Source of the DNA: Fibrobacter sp.
GTDB lineage: Bacteria > Fibrobacterota > Fibrobacteria > Fibrobacterales > Fibrobacteraceae
Assembly: GCA_012511955.1 (NCBI GenBank)
Contig: JAAZFC010000003.1
Location: forward strand, 1 to 64,000
Length of the DNA: 64,000 nt
Direction of reading: 5' to 3'
Shown: positions 31,964 through 40,829 of the stretch, in pieces
Layout of the letters: each line of letters opens with the position of its first letter
How positions within the stretch are numbered: position 1 is the first letter of the stretch
The notes under the pieces: generated by a model
Database searches by the model: none
Told to the model about the DNA's origin: nothing
What the model saw: the letters and a program-made list of their open reading frames with translations, nothing else
Program-made: the position numbers and the translations under genes

Positions 31964-33859
31964 ATGGATATTTCACAAAACATTAAAAACGATTTTATTT
32001 CTAGCCCTCTGGGAAGTTTTTCTGAGCAATTGGCTCAAGCTAAGATTTTTCGCCAAAAGATAAGAGCTCTAAAAGATGAAGAAATCGAAAAATTAAAATC
32101 CCAAGGTAACATTTGTGAAAATTGGTCCGAAATTATGGTAGCCCCTGATTTTACCACTGAACGCATTCACTACAATATATTTCGCGGAAAACTTGTTTTG
32201 CCTCATTTCTTCGGGTCTGTGCTCACCCCAGGCGGAGTTTCTGTGCCCACGGGTATCTATCGCAGCACTTTAGGAGAATGTATCATAGAAAACAGCCATA
32301 TCCAAGATGTCTCCATTATGTCCGGGGTTATAGTTTCTGCGGGGGCTACTTTACAAAACATCGGTTCTTTTATCGCCAGCGGTATTACCTCGTTTGGCAC
32401 AGGTCGAAGCATTGCCGTAGGCAGTGAAATGGGGGGCAGAAGTTTCCGCATAAATGCCGATATTTCATGGGATTTATGCACCCAACTGATTTTAAACCCT
32501 GAAAACACTGAATTACAAGAGTCTTACGATAACTTTATGGACGACTGGAAACTCACCAACCAGCACAATATGTGCTTTGTGGGCAAAGCTGTGGCTTTAT
32601 GCAACACGAATATTGTGCGCAATGTGTGGATTGGCGACAACGCGCGTATTGATGGTGCGGCTAAGTTACGCAATGCGGTAATTTATAGTTCGCTGGAGTT
32701 TCCCACAGAAGTTTTCGATGGAGTGATATTAGAAGGTGCCCAAGTCCAAGAAGGCTCCAAAGTACACTCCTTTGCCCAAGTGCGCGATTCCATAATGTTT
32801 AAGCAAAGTCGCGCTGGGCGCAATGCATTAATCAGTTCTTCGCTCATAGGTTCTTTTGCTCATTTAGAAGAAGCTGAAATTACATCTTCGCTAGTGGGTC
32901 CATTAACCCAAATGCACCACCAATCCCTACTTATCGGTGCTTTATGGCCTCAGGGACGAGGTAATGTAGGTTATGGGGCCAATGTGGGTAGCAATCATAC
33001 TGGTAAAATGGCCGATCAAGAACTTTTCGCAGGTGAAGGAATGTTTTTTGGTTTGGGTTGTAGCGTAAAATTTCCCACGGATTTTGCCCAAGCCCCCTAT
33101 AGTATAATTGCCACAGATGTATGCACTGATTCCCAAAAAATGACATTCCCTTTTGCCTTGGTTTGCAAACCTTTACAACGACCTAGTGGTATAAACGCAA
33201 ATTTAAACGAAATTATCCCAGGTTGGCAATTTGCCTACAATGCTTTTGCCTTAGAACGCAACTTTTTTAAATACAGCCAAAGGGTAAAATCCCCAGATTT
33301 TGTTTTTGAAAAAAACATTTTTAACCCTGAATTGGCTCAACTGGTACTCAATGCTTTAATTGCACTTAAAAAAGCTCCTCTTAAAGACATTTATACCAAT
33401 GATGACATTCCTGGGCTAGGAAGCAACTTTATGCGAGCATCCACCTTACAAAACGCCATTAATAGCTATGAAAAATACTTAGAGCACTTTGGTATCACGG
33501 GAGCTATGGAAATCTTGGAAAAACAAACCCTTAAAAACATTAAAAGAAGCACGCTTACTAATGTAAAACGGATTTTCCAGGGAGATTTGCTAAAAGATAT
33601 CTATGAGTTGGTGGAATTTCCCCAAAAAACTTCCGCTCTAGTGCGCCGACATCGCACTTTAGAAAGACAATGGCAAGAGCAAATAAAGATATCCCAAGAA
33701 AGAGACGCAATCAAAGGTCGGGAAATTTTCTCTGATTACGATGCCACTCACCCACCCCAAACAGATTTTATACAATGGTGCAAGGATCGCTATGAAAGAG
33801 AACGCAAAAGATGTAACACCATGCTCAATGCCCTTAAACTCACTAGAAAAAATGATTAG
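31964..33859 (+). CDS. DUF4954 left-handed beta-helix protein
   Basis: 631 residues from the ATG at 31964 (MDISQNIKNDFISSPLG); longer readings to 31922 are unsupported. The middle (about 65-400) has many hexapeptide-like turns, for example VWIGDNARIDGAAKLRNAVI, GAQVQEGSKVHSFAQV and GNVGYGANVGSNHTGKM, as in sugar-nucleotide acyl- or nucleotidyltransferases. The C-terminal 150 residues are helical and charged. DUF4954 occurs mainly in Bacteroidota, spirochaetes and relatives and has no proven function; nucleotide-sugar or glycan chemistry is likely. It is the first gene of a six-gene + strand unit. Confidence 0.8.
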   Translation: MDISQNIKNDFISSPLGSFSEQLAQAKIFRQKIRALKDEEIEKLKSQGNICENWSEIMVAPDFTTERIHYNIFRGKLVLPHFFGSVLTPGGVSVPTGIYRSTLGECIIENSHIQDVSIMSGVIVSAGATLQNIGSFIASGITSFGTGRSIAVGSEMGGRSFRINADISWDLCTQLILNPENTELQESYDNFMDDWKLTNQHNMCFVGKAVALCNTNIVRNVWIGDNARIDGAAKLRNAVIYSSLEFPTEVFDGVILEGAQVQEGSKVHSFAQVRDSIMFKQSRAGRNALISSSLIGSFAHLEEAEITSSLVGPLTQMHHQSLLIGALWPQGRGNVGYGANVGSNHTGKMADQELFAGEGMFFGLGCSVKFPTDFAQAPYSIIATDVCTDSQKMTFPFALVCKPLQRPSGINANLNEIIPGWQFAYNAFALERNFFKYSQRVKSPDFVFEKNIFNPELAQLVLNALIALKKAPLKDIYTNDDIPGLGSNFMRASTLQNAINSYEKYLEHFGITGAMEILEKQTLKNIKRSTLTNVKRIFQGDLLKDIYELVEFPQKTSALVRRHRTLERQWQEQIKISQERDAIKGREIFSDYDATHPPQTDFIQWCKDRYERERKRCNTMLNALKLTRKND

Positions 33860-34217
33860 CGCCGATCATCCGTTTTTTTTAGCCCACGAGCAAGCTCATA
33901 TTATGCTTAAACACGAGCTTAAGCGTAAAATGCTATTTACTGTAATCATATCTGCGAGTTTAGCTTTTGCGAAGATATTAAATTTTTCTGTTTTTTTTAT
34001 TTTACTTAGCCCTATTCTAAGCCTATGGCTCAGCTCTCCTTTGTGGTTATGGTGGATGCGCAAGCAAGAGCTAAGCGCCGATCGTTTAGCTACACAACTC
34101 ACCAGTAAAACCAGCGCAAAACATTCTTTGAATATGCTCAAAAACCGAAATTTCAGCCTATTTAGCACCCATCCCACCAAAAACCAACGCTTATTTGCCA
34201 TTTTTTATAAGTTTTAG
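33792..34217 (+). CDS. Small M48-family (HtpX-like) membrane metallopeptidase
   Basis: About 141 residues. The zinc motif HEQAH is followed about 50 residues later by the third-ligand helix KQELSADRLATQL and then the family-typical STHPTKNQRL. Two hydrophobic segments lie between (IISASLAFAKILNFSVFFIL and LLSPILSLWLSSPLWLWW). It is half the normal size of HtpX: it lacks the N-terminal membrane part. The start is placed at 33792 because AAGGA precedes it; this makes the gene overlap DUF4954 by 68 nt. An ATG at 33852 is the alternative, giving about 121 residues and keeping the zinc motif. Confidence 0.72.
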   Translation: MKENAKDVTPCSMPLNSLEKMISADHPFFLAHEQAHIMLKHELKRKMLFTVIISASLAFAKILNFSVFFILLSPILSLWLSSPLWLWWMRKQELSADRLATQLTSKTSAKHSLNMLKNRNFSLFSTHPTKNQRLFAIFYKF

Positions 34218-34219
34218 TT

Positions 34220-35170
34220 ATGAGTTTGTTAAATAAAGCTTTTTTGTTTTTTTTAAGCCTTGCTATCCTTGGCTGGACCAATACAAAGCACTTTTATAAT
34301 CACTCTACCTCCAAGCAAAATTATTACGAGTTTTGGGATTATCAATTTGTTTTCAAAAATGGTACCAAAGTCTTTTTAACCTATTCTTTGGTTAATATCC
34401 CGGCTTTGGGAAAAAAGGTGGCCGCAGAACTCTCCATGCATGCTTTTCAGGGTGCGCATCCATCGGTGGGCAGACAATTTCCCCACTCCGATTGGCATGA
34501 AGACAAAGCCCAGCAAAGGATTTTTATGCGACAAGGGCATTTTATGGAAAATGCCCCTGGTAACAACCATCGCGTGCTTTTTGAAACACAAAAAAATCAA
34601 GGTTTTTTAATAGATATAACTTTTAGTCAATGCGCTAAATCTGGTCCTTTAGATGTCAGTCCAGCGGCTAAAGACACATTGCATATCATCAGCCATATTC
34701 CCCACGGTCAAGTCAAAGGAACCATCGCCGTGGGTAAAGATACTCTACAAGTTACAGGCTACGGATCTTTAGTACATTCTTGGCATAAAAGGAATATCAG
34801 CGATTTAGCCAGTAAATCCGTTTTCCTTTTAGGTTCAAATTCCCAGCTTCCCACCGCAAAACTTTTCCAAGACAAAAACGGTAATGTTTTGGGAATTGCC
34901 ACTGCTGTAATCCAAGGGCAAAGCACCAATTTAAGAGCTCGAAGCATAGAGGAAAAAGACAAAATATTAACCATAAAATGGAACAAAAATGTTCCTAACA
35001 CAACCATAAATTTAAATCAAGTTAAACAGCGCTATTCAGCCTTAACCAACATTGATAGCTGGTTAGAAAAGCAAGCGGCGCGTTTAATTTTAGGCGGCGA
35101 AATGATTCTTTTACGCGGAGCCACATCAGCAGCAACTGGAATAGTGCATTGGACTGCCGCTGGGTACTAA
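34220..35170 (+). CDS. Exported CrtC/AttH/Svf1-like lipocalin-fold protein
   Basis: 316 residues with a signal peptide (MSLLNKAFLFFLSLAILGW). The body reads as a two-lobed lipocalin of the AttH/CrtC (hydroxyneurosporene synthase-like) group: YYEFWDYQFVFKNGTKVFLT in the first lobe and the family turn GYGSLVHSWHKRNISD (usually G-x-GY-x-DHNWG) in the second. The carotenoid hydratase activity itself is not implied, as the DHNWG core is altered to VHSWH. It may bind a lipid in the periplasm. It lies 2 nt after the peptidase and 1 nt before hisA. Confidence 0.68.
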   Translation: MSLLNKAFLFFLSLAILGWTNTKHFYNHSTSKQNYYEFWDYQFVFKNGTKVFLTYSLVNIPALGKKVAAELSMHAFQGAHPSVGRQFPHSDWHEDKAQQRIFMRQGHFMENAPGNNHRVLFETQKNQGFLIDITFSQCAKSGPLDVSPAAKDTLHIISHIPHGQVKGTIAVGKDTLQVTGYGSLVHSWHKRNISDLASKSVFLLGSNSQLPTAKLFQDKNGNVLGIATAVIQGQSTNLRARSIEEKDKILTIKWNKNVPNTTINLNQVKQRYSALTNIDSWLEKQAARLILGGEMILLRGATSAATGIVHWTAAGY

Positions 35171-35171
35171 T

Positions 35172-35960
35172 ATGAGAAAAAACGCAAAGAAACGCACTAA
35201 ATTTAGACCGTGCATAGATATACATCAAGGAAAAGTTAAGCAAATTGTCGGGGGTAGTTTAAAAGATTCTGGCAAAGGCCTTATTACAAACTTTGTCTCG
35301 GAACAAAGTCCAGCTTATTTTGCCAAAATGTATAAGAAAGATCAACTTCAAGGCGGACATATTATTATGCTAGGTCCAGATAACGAAGATGCTGCTATCC
35401 AAGCACTAAAAGCCTGGCCCCAAGGTATGCAAATTGGCGGTGGTATCAACTTAGAAAACGCTAGTTTTTGGATAGAACAAGGGGCTTCCCATGTTATTGT
35501 TACTTCGTGGATTTTCAAAAATAACTCCCTGAATTTAAAAAGACTGGAACAATTGCACGAAAAAGTGGGACGGGAACATCTTGTTTTAGATTTAAGTTGT
35601 CGCAAAACTTCTGAGGGTTGGAATGTGGCCATAAATCGTTGGCAAACTATTACCCCAGTACAAATAATTCCCAAAACCTTAGATTTATTAGCCGAATATT
35701 GCGATGAGTTTTTAATTCACGCCGCCGATGTAGAAGGTAAACAGCAAGGAATGGACGAAGATCTTATCAAGTTTTTGGCAGAATATTGTCCCATTCCCGT
35801 TACCTATGCTGGAGGAGGTCGTTCCATCGATGATTTGCGCAAGTGCAATGAAATTTCCCAAGGATTGGTTGACTTAACTATTGGTAGTGCTTTAGACATT
35901 TTTGGAGGCAAAGGAGCCAAGTATGAAGAATGCGTTCGCTACAACCAAGGAAAACTCTAA
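35172..35960 (+). CDS. hisA: HisA of the eukaryotic (His6) type
   Basis: 262 residues, a TIM barrel that isomerises ProFAR to PRFAR in histidine synthesis. The sequence follows the fungal/plant His6 form and not the usual bacterial form: FRPCIDIHQGKVKQIVGGSL, GGHIIMLGPDNEDAAIQALK, VIVTSWIFKNNSLNLKRLE, LVLDLSCRKTSEGWNVAIN, EFLIHAADVEGKQQGMDE and VDLTIGSALDIFGGKG all have direct yeast counterparts. The two phosphate-binding loops (GGGINLENA, AGGGRSIDDL) and catalytic Asp near the N-terminus are kept. No other his gene is near; it sits in an envelope operon. The next gene starts inside its last 38 nt. Confidence 0.92.
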   Translation: MRKNAKKRTKFRPCIDIHQGKVKQIVGGSLKDSGKGLITNFVSEQSPAYFAKMYKKDQLQGGHIIMLGPDNEDAAIQALKAWPQGMQIGGGINLENASFWIEQGASHVIVTSWIFKNNSLNLKRLEQLHEKVGREHLVLDLSCRKTSEGWNVAINRWQTITPVQIIPKTLDLLAEYCDEFLIHAADVEGKQQGMDEDLIKFLAEYCPIPVTYAGGGRSIDDLRKCNEISQGLVDLTIGSALDIFGGKGAKYEECVRYNQGKL

Positions 35961-37335
35961 AGACGAATACGATATCCCTGGACGTAAAATTACCAGCAGA
36001 TTCAAAGGCAAATACTTTAGATATTGCACTGAAAATCCTGTCTGGGGAGTATTTTTAATACCTATTCTCGCTACAGCGCAGATTTTAATATATTTGCCCC
36101 AATTGATAAAACTGCGTTTTTACATAAAATCGTACCGCAAAAAGAATCCCCAACGCCCTCAAAGAGTGGTTTTTTGGTCAGACACTTTAGATGAAGTTAA
36201 TGGCATCGCCAACAACATACGCTTAGCAGTAAAAGAGCACTTAAAACAAGGGCGAAAAGTGCATTTGATTGGGGCTATTCATCGCAGTCGCACCCAAGGC
36301 AAAGTGGAAGATAGCTTGGCCATGCTTTTACCCGTGTTTTTCGCCATGCCGCAACTAGGATATCCCAGCAGTGAGCTTTCTATTCCGCACATCAAGCCTT
36401 TACTCCGCTTAGCAAAGCGCTATCCCCCGGATTTAATAGAATTGCAAACCCCTAATCCCGGGTCGTGGACACTAATGTTTATGGCGCGAATTATTGGGGT
36501 AAAAGCTATTTCCCACTATCGCACTGATGGCGTGGGTTATACTAGGCTTTTAGTCAAATTTAAACCCATGCACTACTATGTACACGCTTTAATTTGGGTG
36601 TTTTCTCGCTTTACCACCCCAGTGATAGTTCCTTCTAAAGATTTTGAAAAGAAAGTGCGTCGCCAAATGTCTCTAAAAGCCGATCAAGTGGTACTTTTGC
36701 CTCGGGGAATTGATTTACAGCCTTTCAGTCCTAAATTACGGAGCAATAATTATTGGAATAAGCATTTTCCTCCCTCAAAATCAGCCTCTCAACCAGTGCG
36801 CTTTATATCAGTGGGGCGGGTTTCCTTAGAAAAATCTTTGCCTTTTTTAGAAGAAGTTTGGCAAGATTTTCGCCAAAAAAATCTAGATGCTCAGCTTTTG
36901 ATCGTGGGAGATGGTCCTTATTTGCAAGAGATGCAAGCCCAACAAAAAGACTATGCTAGCATTAGATTTACAGGGCAATTAACTGGTGCTGAACTGTATA
37001 GCCTTTTTGCAGAAGCTGATTTTTTTGTGTTTCCCAGCGGCAACGATACTTTTGGCAATGTGATTGTAGAGTCCATGGCTAGCGGTACCCCAGTGATTGT
37101 TTCAGATCAGGGCGGACCCAAAGATATTTGCACCCCCCAAACCGGTTGGATCAAAGGTTTTTTACAAAAAAACGAATGGATAAATGCCCTGGAACATTGC
37201 TGGAAGCTTAAAACCCATGCCCCAGACGATTACAAAACCATGCGCAAAAAATGCTGGGAAAACTCTAAAAATTATTCTTTAAACAGTGCTTGTACGGCAC
37301 AATGGGAGTTCTTTCGTACTCTTATTAAAAATTAA
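35923..37335 (+). CDS. GT4-family glycosyltransferase
   Basis: About 470 residues. The ATG at 35923 with AAAGGAG upstream is used; it overlaps the hisA end by 38 nt. A membrane-associated helix (GVFLIPILATAQILIYLPQL) precedes the GT-B fold. Then come VFWSDTLDEVNGIANNIR (DG/DEVNG N-lobe motif), LLPRGIDLQPFSPKLR, FISVGRVSLEKSLPFLEEVW and VFPSGNDTFGNVIVESMASG with the E-x7-E arrangement. This resembles phosphatidylinositol- or diacylglycerol-sugar transferases that begin with D-x-x-x-G. A lipid acceptor is plausible but unproven. Confidence 0.83.
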   Translation: MKNAFATTKENSKDEYDIPGRKITSRFKGKYFRYCTENPVWGVFLIPILATAQILIYLPQLIKLRFYIKSYRKKNPQRPQRVVFWSDTLDEVNGIANNIRLAVKEHLKQGRKVHLIGAIHRSRTQGKVEDSLAMLLPVFFAMPQLGYPSSELSIPHIKPLLRLAKRYPPDLIELQTPNPGSWTLMFMARIIGVKAISHYRTDGVGYTRLLVKFKPMHYYVHALIWVFSRFTTPVIVPSKDFEKKVRRQMSLKADQVVLLPRGIDLQPFSPKLRSNNYWNKHFPPSKSASQPVRFISVGRVSLEKSLPFLEEVWQDFRQKNLDAQLLIVGDGPYLQEMQAQQKDYASIRFTGQLTGAELYSLFAEADFFVFPSGNDTFGNVIVESMASGTPVIVSDQGGPKDICTPQTGWIKGFLQKNEWINALEHCWKLKTHAPDDYKTMRKKCWENSKNYSLNSACTAQWEFFRTLIKN

Positions 37336-37353
37336 TTTATTAGCTTTGCCCCC

Positions 37354-37683
37354 ATGAATGCTTGGATAATAATTTTTATTGCGGGAATTTTTGAAGTGGG
37401 TTTTGCTTTTTGTTTAGGTAAAGCCAATCAAAGCTCTGGAAGCACTGCAGCTATTTGGTACGGAGCTTTTGCTGTAAGTTTAACTATCAGCATGGCTTTA
37501 TTGATAAAAGCCACCCAAACTTTGCCCATAGGAACCGCTTATGCGCTGTGGACGGGGATTGGAGCTTTGGGTAGCGTAATCGTGGGGATTTTGATTTTTA
37601 AAGAACCCGCTACTTTTTGGAGAATATTCTTTTTAAGCACTCTAATAGTATCCATTGGAGGCTTAAAATATGTGTCTAATTAG
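37354..37683 (+). CDS. SMR-family exporter, Gdx/SugE type
   Basis: 109 residues with four membrane helices. The conserved Glu sits in helix 1 (IIFIAGIFEVGFAFCLG), and the helix 3 motif LPIGTAYALWTGIGALGSVI is the SugE/Gdx form, known to export guanidinium, or quaternary ammonium in some members. Members work as homodimers with dual topology or as pairs; a single gene suits a homodimer. No guanidine riboswitch fits in the 18-nt gap after the GT4 gene. It ends 2 nt before the convergent sugar-transferase gene. Confidence 0.88.
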   Translation: MNAWIIIFIAGIFEVGFAFCLGKANQSSGSTAAIWYGAFAVSLTISMALLIKATQTLPIGTAYALWTGIGALGSVIVGILIFKEPATFWRIFFLSTLIVSIGGLKYVSN

Positions 37684-37685
37684 AG

Positions 37686-39140
37686 CTATTGTGCGCCTTT
37701 TCCTGTGAGTACCACCCAAATAGTACGCACTAATATTTGAAAATCTAAGAGCAAAGACATATTTTCGAAATAATATAAATCGTATTGCAACTTTTTCTGC
37801 ACATCTTCTATGCTGGAATCATAACTGTGGCGAACTTGCGCCCAGCCTGTGAGCCCAGGTTTCATTTTTAAGCGAAACATATAGAGAGGAATTTGCGTGC
37901 GTAGGGTATTGATAAAATGCTCTCTTTCGGGACGCGGGCCCACCATGGACATATCGCCCTGGAGCACGCACCACAGCTGTGGTAACTCATCTATGCGAGT
38001 TTTGCGCAGAAAGCGACCTATGCGGGTGATACGCGGGTCATTTTTGCTGGCCCATTGGGGACCATCTGCTTCTGCATCAATACGCATGGTACGGAACTTA
38101 TGCACCATAAACTTTCTACCATACAAACCCACTCTTTCTTGACTGTAAAATATAGGGCCTTTGCTATCTATTTTGATTAAAATCATGGTTAAAAGCATTA
38201 TCGGTGCGGTTAAAAGAAGCAAGGCTCCGGCAATAAAGACATCCATTATGCGCTTAGTACGCACTTGCCAAGGAGCCATATTATAAGCAAATAATTCTTG
38301 TAATTCTACGCCATGCACAATATTTCCCTTGAAATGCCCAGAAACTACGCCGTATAAGTCGGGAATTATATAAATATGCAAATGAATTTCAGCCACCCTA
38401 TCTAAAACTCGCAATACTTCTTTAATAGATGAGCTTTCGTGGGCTATAATTATGCTGCGCGCACCATGTTCTTTGATAAGCTTGGGTAAATCTGCGTATT
38501 TGCCCAATACTGGTATATTTGCAAAAACTTTATCTTGAAGAGTAGAAAATCCCTCATCTACAAAACCCACTACTTTTTGTCCTAATTCAGGGCACTTTTG
38601 CAGCTTTGCCACCACATCTCTGCCCATTTCATTGGCCCCTAGAACCAAAACCTTATCTACACCATAACCTTTGCGCAAAAGCTGCCGCAAAAAGCTATAA
38701 ACCAACATTCTCCCCCCAGCTACCACCACTAACACCAAAACCCCATATAATAAAATCAATTTTATGCGGTCTTGATATACATAATTTTGGGTAGTAGCTT
38801 CAGGTGAAAAAATTTTTTCCAAAAAACTCATGCCAAACAGGGCTGCAAACACTAAAATCATGCCATACACCACTGCTTGTCCTAAAACCAAAACTTGTGT
38901 TGTACGCGATTCTAATAGCCATTTGCGATAAAGCCCCACTAGTGCAAACAAGAACATCCACCCCAAATTAACCACAATTCCTGCATGGTAATATTCAGCA
39001 AAACTTTTGGATAAATCATACTTTTCTACAATCCATCCTGTATGAAATTGCAACCAATAGGCCAAATAAAAGCATAAGCTTAAGCCTATAAAGTCCATGG
39101 CAAAAAGCGTGATTTTTTCTAGGGTAGATGCGCGAATCAT
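37686..39140 (-). CDS. Polyprenyl-phosphate glycosyl-1-phosphotransferase (WbaP/EpsE type)
   Basis: 484 residues. The N-terminal part has four membrane helices (about 10-125). A Rossmann-like CoA_binding_3 domain follows (about 145-265), with KVLVLGANEMGRDVVAKLQ and VVGFVDEGFSTLQDKVF. The catalytic bacterial sugar transferase domain (about 285-484) has TKRIMDVFIAGALLLLTAPI, SQERVGLYGRKFMVHKFRTM, RITRIGRFLRKTRIDELPQL and MSMVGPRPEREHFI. It starts a glycan on undecaprenyl phosphate at the inner membrane. The start overlaps the hom stop by 4 nt. Confidence 0.93.
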   Translation of the reverse strand: MIRASTLEKITLFAMDFIGLSLCFYLAYWLQFHTGWIVEKYDLSKSFAEYYHAGIVVNLGWMFLFALVGLYRKWLLESRTTQVLVLGQAVVYGMILVFAALFGMSFLEKIFSPEATTQNYVYQDRIKLILLYGVLVLVVVAGGRMLVYSFLRQLLRKGYGVDKVLVLGANEMGRDVVAKLQKCPELGQKVVGFVDEGFSTLQDKVFANIPVLGKYADLPKLIKEHGARSIIIAHESSSIKEVLRVLDRVAEIHLHIYIIPDLYGVVSGHFKGNIVHGVELQELFAYNMAPWQVRTKRIMDVFIAGALLLLTAPIMLLTMILIKIDSKGPIFYSQERVGLYGRKFMVHKFRTMRIDAEADGPQWASKNDPRITRIGRFLRKTRIDELPQLWCVLQGDMSMVGPRPEREHFINTLRTQIPLYMFRLKMKPGLTGWAQVRHSYDSSIEDVQKKLQYDLYYFENMSLLLDFQILVRTIWVVLTGKGAQ

Positions 39141-40408
39141 AAAAATCTTATGGTGCGACTGGGCTCAGTAACAGCTTCTAAGGCATCTATTTCTCTTAAA
39201 GCTTGAGCCACATTGGATTCCAAAACCTTTTCGGTAATAACTACCACCGAAACTTTGTGCGGATCTTTTACATTTTTTTGCACAATGGACTCTATGGAAA
39301 TCTCATTTTTACTTAAAATGCTAGTGATAGAAGCTAAAACACCACGGGCATCTTTAGTAGTAAAACGGAAATAATACCTAGTTTTAAGCTCGTTAATAGG
39401 AACTAAATCTGCTGTATTATTTTCATTAAAACAGTCCATGGGTATGGGTATGCGGTTTTGTGAGCGTGCCAAAAAAGCTAAGTCAGCCACTACGGCAGAC
39501 GCAGTGGGAAGTTTGCCTGCCCCTGCACCGGTTTGTAGAGCTGGGCCTAAATTATCCCCTTCTAAATAAACCCCATTAAGCACGCCATTAATGCTTGCCA
39601 ATAAATGATCTTCGGGAACAAAACATGCATGCACCCTAGCATCGACTCTGTCACCTTGGCGGCTATAAATGCCTAGCAATTTGATAACGCACCCAAACTC
39701 TTGGGCGAACTCTATATCAGTAGCGCTTATTTGAGAGATTCCTGACACATGAATTTTCTCAAAATCCACAAATGTTCCAGAGCTTAAGGAAGCTAAAATA
39801 GCCAATTTATGGGCTGAATCTATACCTTCCACATCAAAAGTAGGATCTGCTTCGGCATAACCTAATTTTTGCGCTTCTGCCAAAACATCGGGGTAAGAAA
39901 TCCCCTCTCTAGTCATTCGAGATAAAATATAATTACAAGTGCCGTTAATAATGCAAGACAAGTGTTCCACTGTATTGCCAGTCATGCCCTCTTGTAAGGT
40001 GCGAATAATGGGAATTCCACCGCCCACCGCAGCTTCAAACAGTATTTGTAGAGATTTTTCTTTAGCCAGTGGAAAAAGTTCTGCTCCGTGCTTTGCTATT
40101 AGCGCTTTGTTAGCAGTAACTACATGCTTGCCATTTTCTAAGGCCGTTTTAATCCATTGCTTAGGTAATTCATAGCCCCCAACTAGCTCCACAAAAACAT
40201 CAATACTTGGATCAGCTATGATTTCATTTACATCGGTGCATAATTTATAGTCCTTTCCCTCAAAGCCAACTAGTTCATCCATGGATTTTGCTGCTAAAGC
40301 AACTATTTCTAAGTTTATACCTTGATTTTTCCAAAGTTCTTGACGCTCTTCAATTATCTCTATAACACCAGAGCCGACGGTTCCAACACCAACAATACCT
40401 ATACGCAT
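39137..40408 (-). CDS. hom: Homoserine dehydrogenase with ACT domain
   Basis: 423 residues. It reduces aspartate semialdehyde to homoserine for Met and Thr synthesis. NAD(P) fold: MRIGIVGVGTVGSGVIEIIE. Catalytic part: VVTANKALIAKHGAELF, GGGIPIIRTLQEGMTGNTVE, ISCIINGTCNYILSRM (as CIINGTCNYILSRMTREG) and GYAEADPTFDVEGIDSAHKL. A C-terminal ACT domain (about 340-415), RYYFRFTTKDARGVLASITS, suggests feedback control, usually by threonine. It follows gerW-like by 13 nt, with GGAG before the ATG. Confidence 0.97.
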   Translation of the reverse strand: MRIGIVGVGTVGSGVIEIIEERQELWKNQGINLEIVALAAKSMDELVGFEGKDYKLCTDVNEIIADPSIDVFVELVGGYELPKQWIKTALENGKHVVTANKALIAKHGAELFPLAKEKSLQILFEAAVGGGIPIIRTLQEGMTGNTVEHLSCIINGTCNYILSRMTREGISYPDVLAEAQKLGYAEADPTFDVEGIDSAHKLAILASLSSGTFVDFEKIHVSGISQISATDIEFAQEFGCVIKLLGIYSRQGDRVDARVHACFVPEDHLLASINGVLNGVYLEGDNLGPALQTGAGAGKLPTASAVVADLAFLARSQNRIPIPMDCFNENNTADLVPINELKTRYYFRFTTKDARGVLASITSILSKNEISIESIVQKNVKDPHKVSVVVITEKVLESNVAQALREIDALEAVTEPSRTIRFL

Positions 40409-40421
40409 AAATACTCCAAAT

Positions 40422-40763
40422 TTAAAGCTTATTTTTCTTTTCTTTACTTGAAAAAGTTGAAATAAGCTCAGGAACTAATTCATAAACTTTTTGCATTAAA
40501 CCACTTTCTTTGGCCACAGGTAGTACTTTTACCTCTTCGCCATGAATTACTAGAAAAGCCACAGGGTCAACCCTAGCACCACCTCCAGAGGCGTTAGCAT
40601 CTATTTTCCCTTGATTACCCCCTAAACCAAAGCCTAAAGACACACGAGAAACAGGAATGATGGTAACTTCACCTGTCTGCACAGGCTTGCCCACCACAGT
40701 TTCAGCTTGAGCTATATAGCGCAATTTTTCTAATAGGGTTTCTGCTAAAGATTCTAAGGACAT
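40422..40763 (-). CDS. GerW/YtfJ-family protein
   Basis: About 113 residues: LESLAETLLEKLRYIAQAE, then VVGKPVQTGEVTIIPVSRVS, a glycine-rich GFGLGGNQGKIDANASGGGA and VDPVAFLVIHGEEVKVLPV. This is the YtfJ/GerW fold, first named from Bacillus spores but common in non-sporulating phyla including this kind of Gram-negative; its role there is unknown. The ATG at 40763 with AAGGAG is chosen; an upstream extension to 40805 would run through the tRNA terminator and is rejected. Confidence 0.85.
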   Translation of the reverse strand: MSLESLAETLLEKLRYIAQAETVVGKPVQTGEVTIIPVSRVSLGFGLGGNQGKIDANASGGGARVDPVAFLVIHGEEVKVLPVAKESGLMQKVYELVPELISTFSSKEKKNKL

Positions 40764-40788
40764 AAAAATCTCCTTTTCTATATAAATA

Positions 40789-40820
40789 CAAAAAAGTCTG
40801 ACCATATACCATAGCCAGAC
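40789..40820 (-). terminator. Intrinsic terminator after tRNA-Arg
   Basis: On the minus strand GTCTGGC pairs with GTCAGAC (7 bp with one G-U) over an 11-nt loop, followed by TTTTTT. It begins 10 nt after the tRNA 3' end. Confidence 0.75.
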
Positions 40821-40829
40821 CTTTTATAA

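Noticed and set aside
37336-37353. Guanidine riboswitch before the SMR exporter gene
   Set aside because: Only 18 nt lie between the genes.
40764-40805. Upstream extension of the gerW-like gene
   Set aside because: It runs through the tRNA terminator; the ATG at 40763 has AAGGAG and fits the family.
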